A stretch of 64,000 bases of DNA from Chaetoceros tenuissimus (lineage: Eukaryota; Bacillariophyta; Thalassiosirophyceae; Chaetocerotales; Chaetocerotaceae), in NCBI GenBank assembly GCA_021927905.1, contig BLLK01000045.1, positions 3,162,001 to 3,226,000 on the forward strand. Reading direction: 5' to 3'. The translations under genes were made by a program, and so were the position numbers. The notes beneath the pieces are model-generated. The model did no database searches. It was not told the DNA's origin and saw only the letters and a program-made list of their open reading frames with translations. Positions 62,902 through 64,000 of this stretch are shown here, piece after piece (the stretch's first letter is position 1; the number at the start of each line of letters is the position of its first letter).

Positions 62902-63505
62902 GATGAATGAGAATTCTTGTAGGAGATGTTATATATTTATACATACAAAAGCATTTTGCAGAAGAATTCATTTCATAAAAAAGTTTAACAAAAATGTTCG
63001 TTTTAGGTATGTGCCGCTGTTTACTTTCCCATTTAAATCTGTACTTTTGTGACCTATAATTTTTGCAGACAAAATGTTTTCCAAGACTTACTCATATAAA
63101 GATGAATTTAGCTTTTGAACCGATCATTGTATAAAAAAAAGGAAAAAGATGATATGAATATTAAATATTGTATCTGTAGAATTGCACAGTTGGAATTCAA
63201 TAACATCAGTATTTTATAAAGTCAATCATAAAGAGAGGGTAATAATATGACCGTGGGTAAGGTATTCATTCTACGTCTATCGTCATTATTATCATCGCAT
63301 ATTGCTTTGTAACATTGCAACAGAAATGGATGAAAAGAAAAAGAACAGAGTGACGATTCTCGGTGAATAATACTCAATCGATAAATATATAAAAGCTCGC
63401 CCAGAACCAATCTGAACACTTTTGAACTTATGCTCATCAGACCAATTAAGTTATATAAAATGAATGAGTTGTTACAATAATTTATGAAGTATATCAGCTT
63501 CTTTC
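62902..63505. other. Intergenic, no gene recognised
   Basis: AT-rich promoter side of the GT18-like gene and the 3' flank of the sulfotransferase-like gene at the right edge. Open frames here have no family features. Confidence 0.5.
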
Positions 63506-64000
63506 TTACAGCAACGTTTTGGTTTGCTGCTCTTTACTCGTTATTTCTGTTCCCACAATTTCATAAAAGGAACAATCCATATCGATCAAACGTGTTGCAT
63601 ACTCATACAACTCTATATCTAAAGCATTCATACTCTTTAGATGTGACTTATGGAAATCTTTCGTATATGAACTCCCACCTCCACCACCGGCAGAGTTATC
63701 ATGTCCAATCTCATTCTCAATTTTCAAATATCGTAATAACTTTGCTCGACATGACGTATTCTCATGACTCAAATCTAATATGTAATCCATTTGCATCAGC
63801 CTACGCTTGGCAATGATGAGATCTTTCTCACTTGGCTCGTAATGCCTGACATCAACAGACTTATCCTTCTTAAAAGCTGGATACACACTCAAGCTCCAAG
63901 TCAAATAATTGGCCTGCACAAGAGATAATAGCATGTTTTTGGTTCCTTTCATATGACCCTTGTTCACAAAATCCAAGAAGTGGTTGGTATGACTCATTGC
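63506..64000 (-). CDS. Sulfotransferase-like protein, C-terminal part (5' end off window)
   Basis: The frame is open from the right edge to a stop at 63506, at least 164 residues. Motifs NYLTWSLSVYPAF, LMQMDYILDLSHENTS and NALDIELYEYATRLI match the C-terminal half of diatom sulfotransferase-like proteins; a Gly-rich stretch interrupts the middle. The PAPS loop would lie beyond the window. The enzyme's substrate cannot be told. Confidence 0.6.
   Translation of the reverse strand, partial: AMSHTNHFLDFVNKGHMKGTKNMLLSLVQANYLTWSLSVYPAFKKDKSVDVRHYEPSEKDLIIAKRRLMQMDYILDLSHENTSCRAKLLRYLKIENEIGHDNSAGGGGGSSYTKDFHKSHLKSMNALDIELYEYATRLIDMDCSFYEIVGTEITSKEQQTKTLL

Noticed and set aside
1-64000. tRNA, rRNA and CRISPR features
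   Set aside because: No T-loop-like GGTTCGAATC context with a foldable cloverleaf, no rRNA-like stretch and no spaced direct repeats were found by eye on either strand.

Overview
The window looks like nuclear DNA of a diatom or a close photosynthetic stramenopile. Several proteins start with a signal peptide followed by an ASAFAP-like plastid motif (chorismate synthase, aspartate aminotransferase, fructosamine kinase-like protein, a WW protein and a small selenoprotein). Genes sit on both strands 0.1-0.8 kb apart and carry few introns of about 70-290 bp, with GT donors and CAG, TAG or AAG acceptors. There is an HSF-type transcription factor, a FYVE-ankyrin protein and ankyrin-like proteins of the 27-residue type. 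I cannot name the species. All calls come from reading the sequence; no database search was run.

Layout. 1-11 kb: a secreted or membrane beta-propeller protein running off the left edge, a probable plastid-targeted Rdx-family selenoprotein (CxxU, with a SECIS-like hairpin downstream), CCT4, a P450-like protein, a Golgi glycosyltransferase-like protein and a 5'-incomplete sulfotransferase-like gene. 11-31 kb: a PspA/IM30-like coiled-coil protein, chorismate synthase and aspartate aminotransferase (adjacent, same strand, both plastid-type), an ankyrin-family protein, a secreted protein, an Sfi1-like repeat protein, two paralogous F-box-like/27-residue-repeat genes flanking PurH and a lumenal protein, and a NEIL3-like DNA glycosylase. 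31-36 kb: HSF, REV7, PRP4 and mitochondrial mL54.

36.7-42.0 kb is a recent Ty3/gypsy LTR retrotransposon with identical 216-bp LTRs and a 5-bp target duplication. It lies about 250 bp upstream of a gene fusing a sulfotransferase to a PP2C phosphatase. 45-64 kb: a MerT/MerP-like fusion, a fructosamine kinase-like protein, an ankyrin plus methyltransferase-like fusion, a BIN4-like topoisomerase VI accessory protein, FYVE-ankyrin, a plastid WW membrane protein, a 7TM receptor, a FANCJ-like helicase with a PDZ-like insert, a GT18-like glycosyltransferase and a sulfotransferase-like gene cut by the right edge.

The strongest new observations are the selenoprotein, the sulfotransferase-PP2C fusion, the PDZ-like insert in the FANCJ-like helicase, and a recurrent palindromic GTACGTAC element 140-265 bp upstream of many start codons. 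Three genes whose animal homologues act in interstrand-crosslink repair (NEIL3, REV7, FANCJ) lie within 33 kb, but nothing else shows that they work as a unit.
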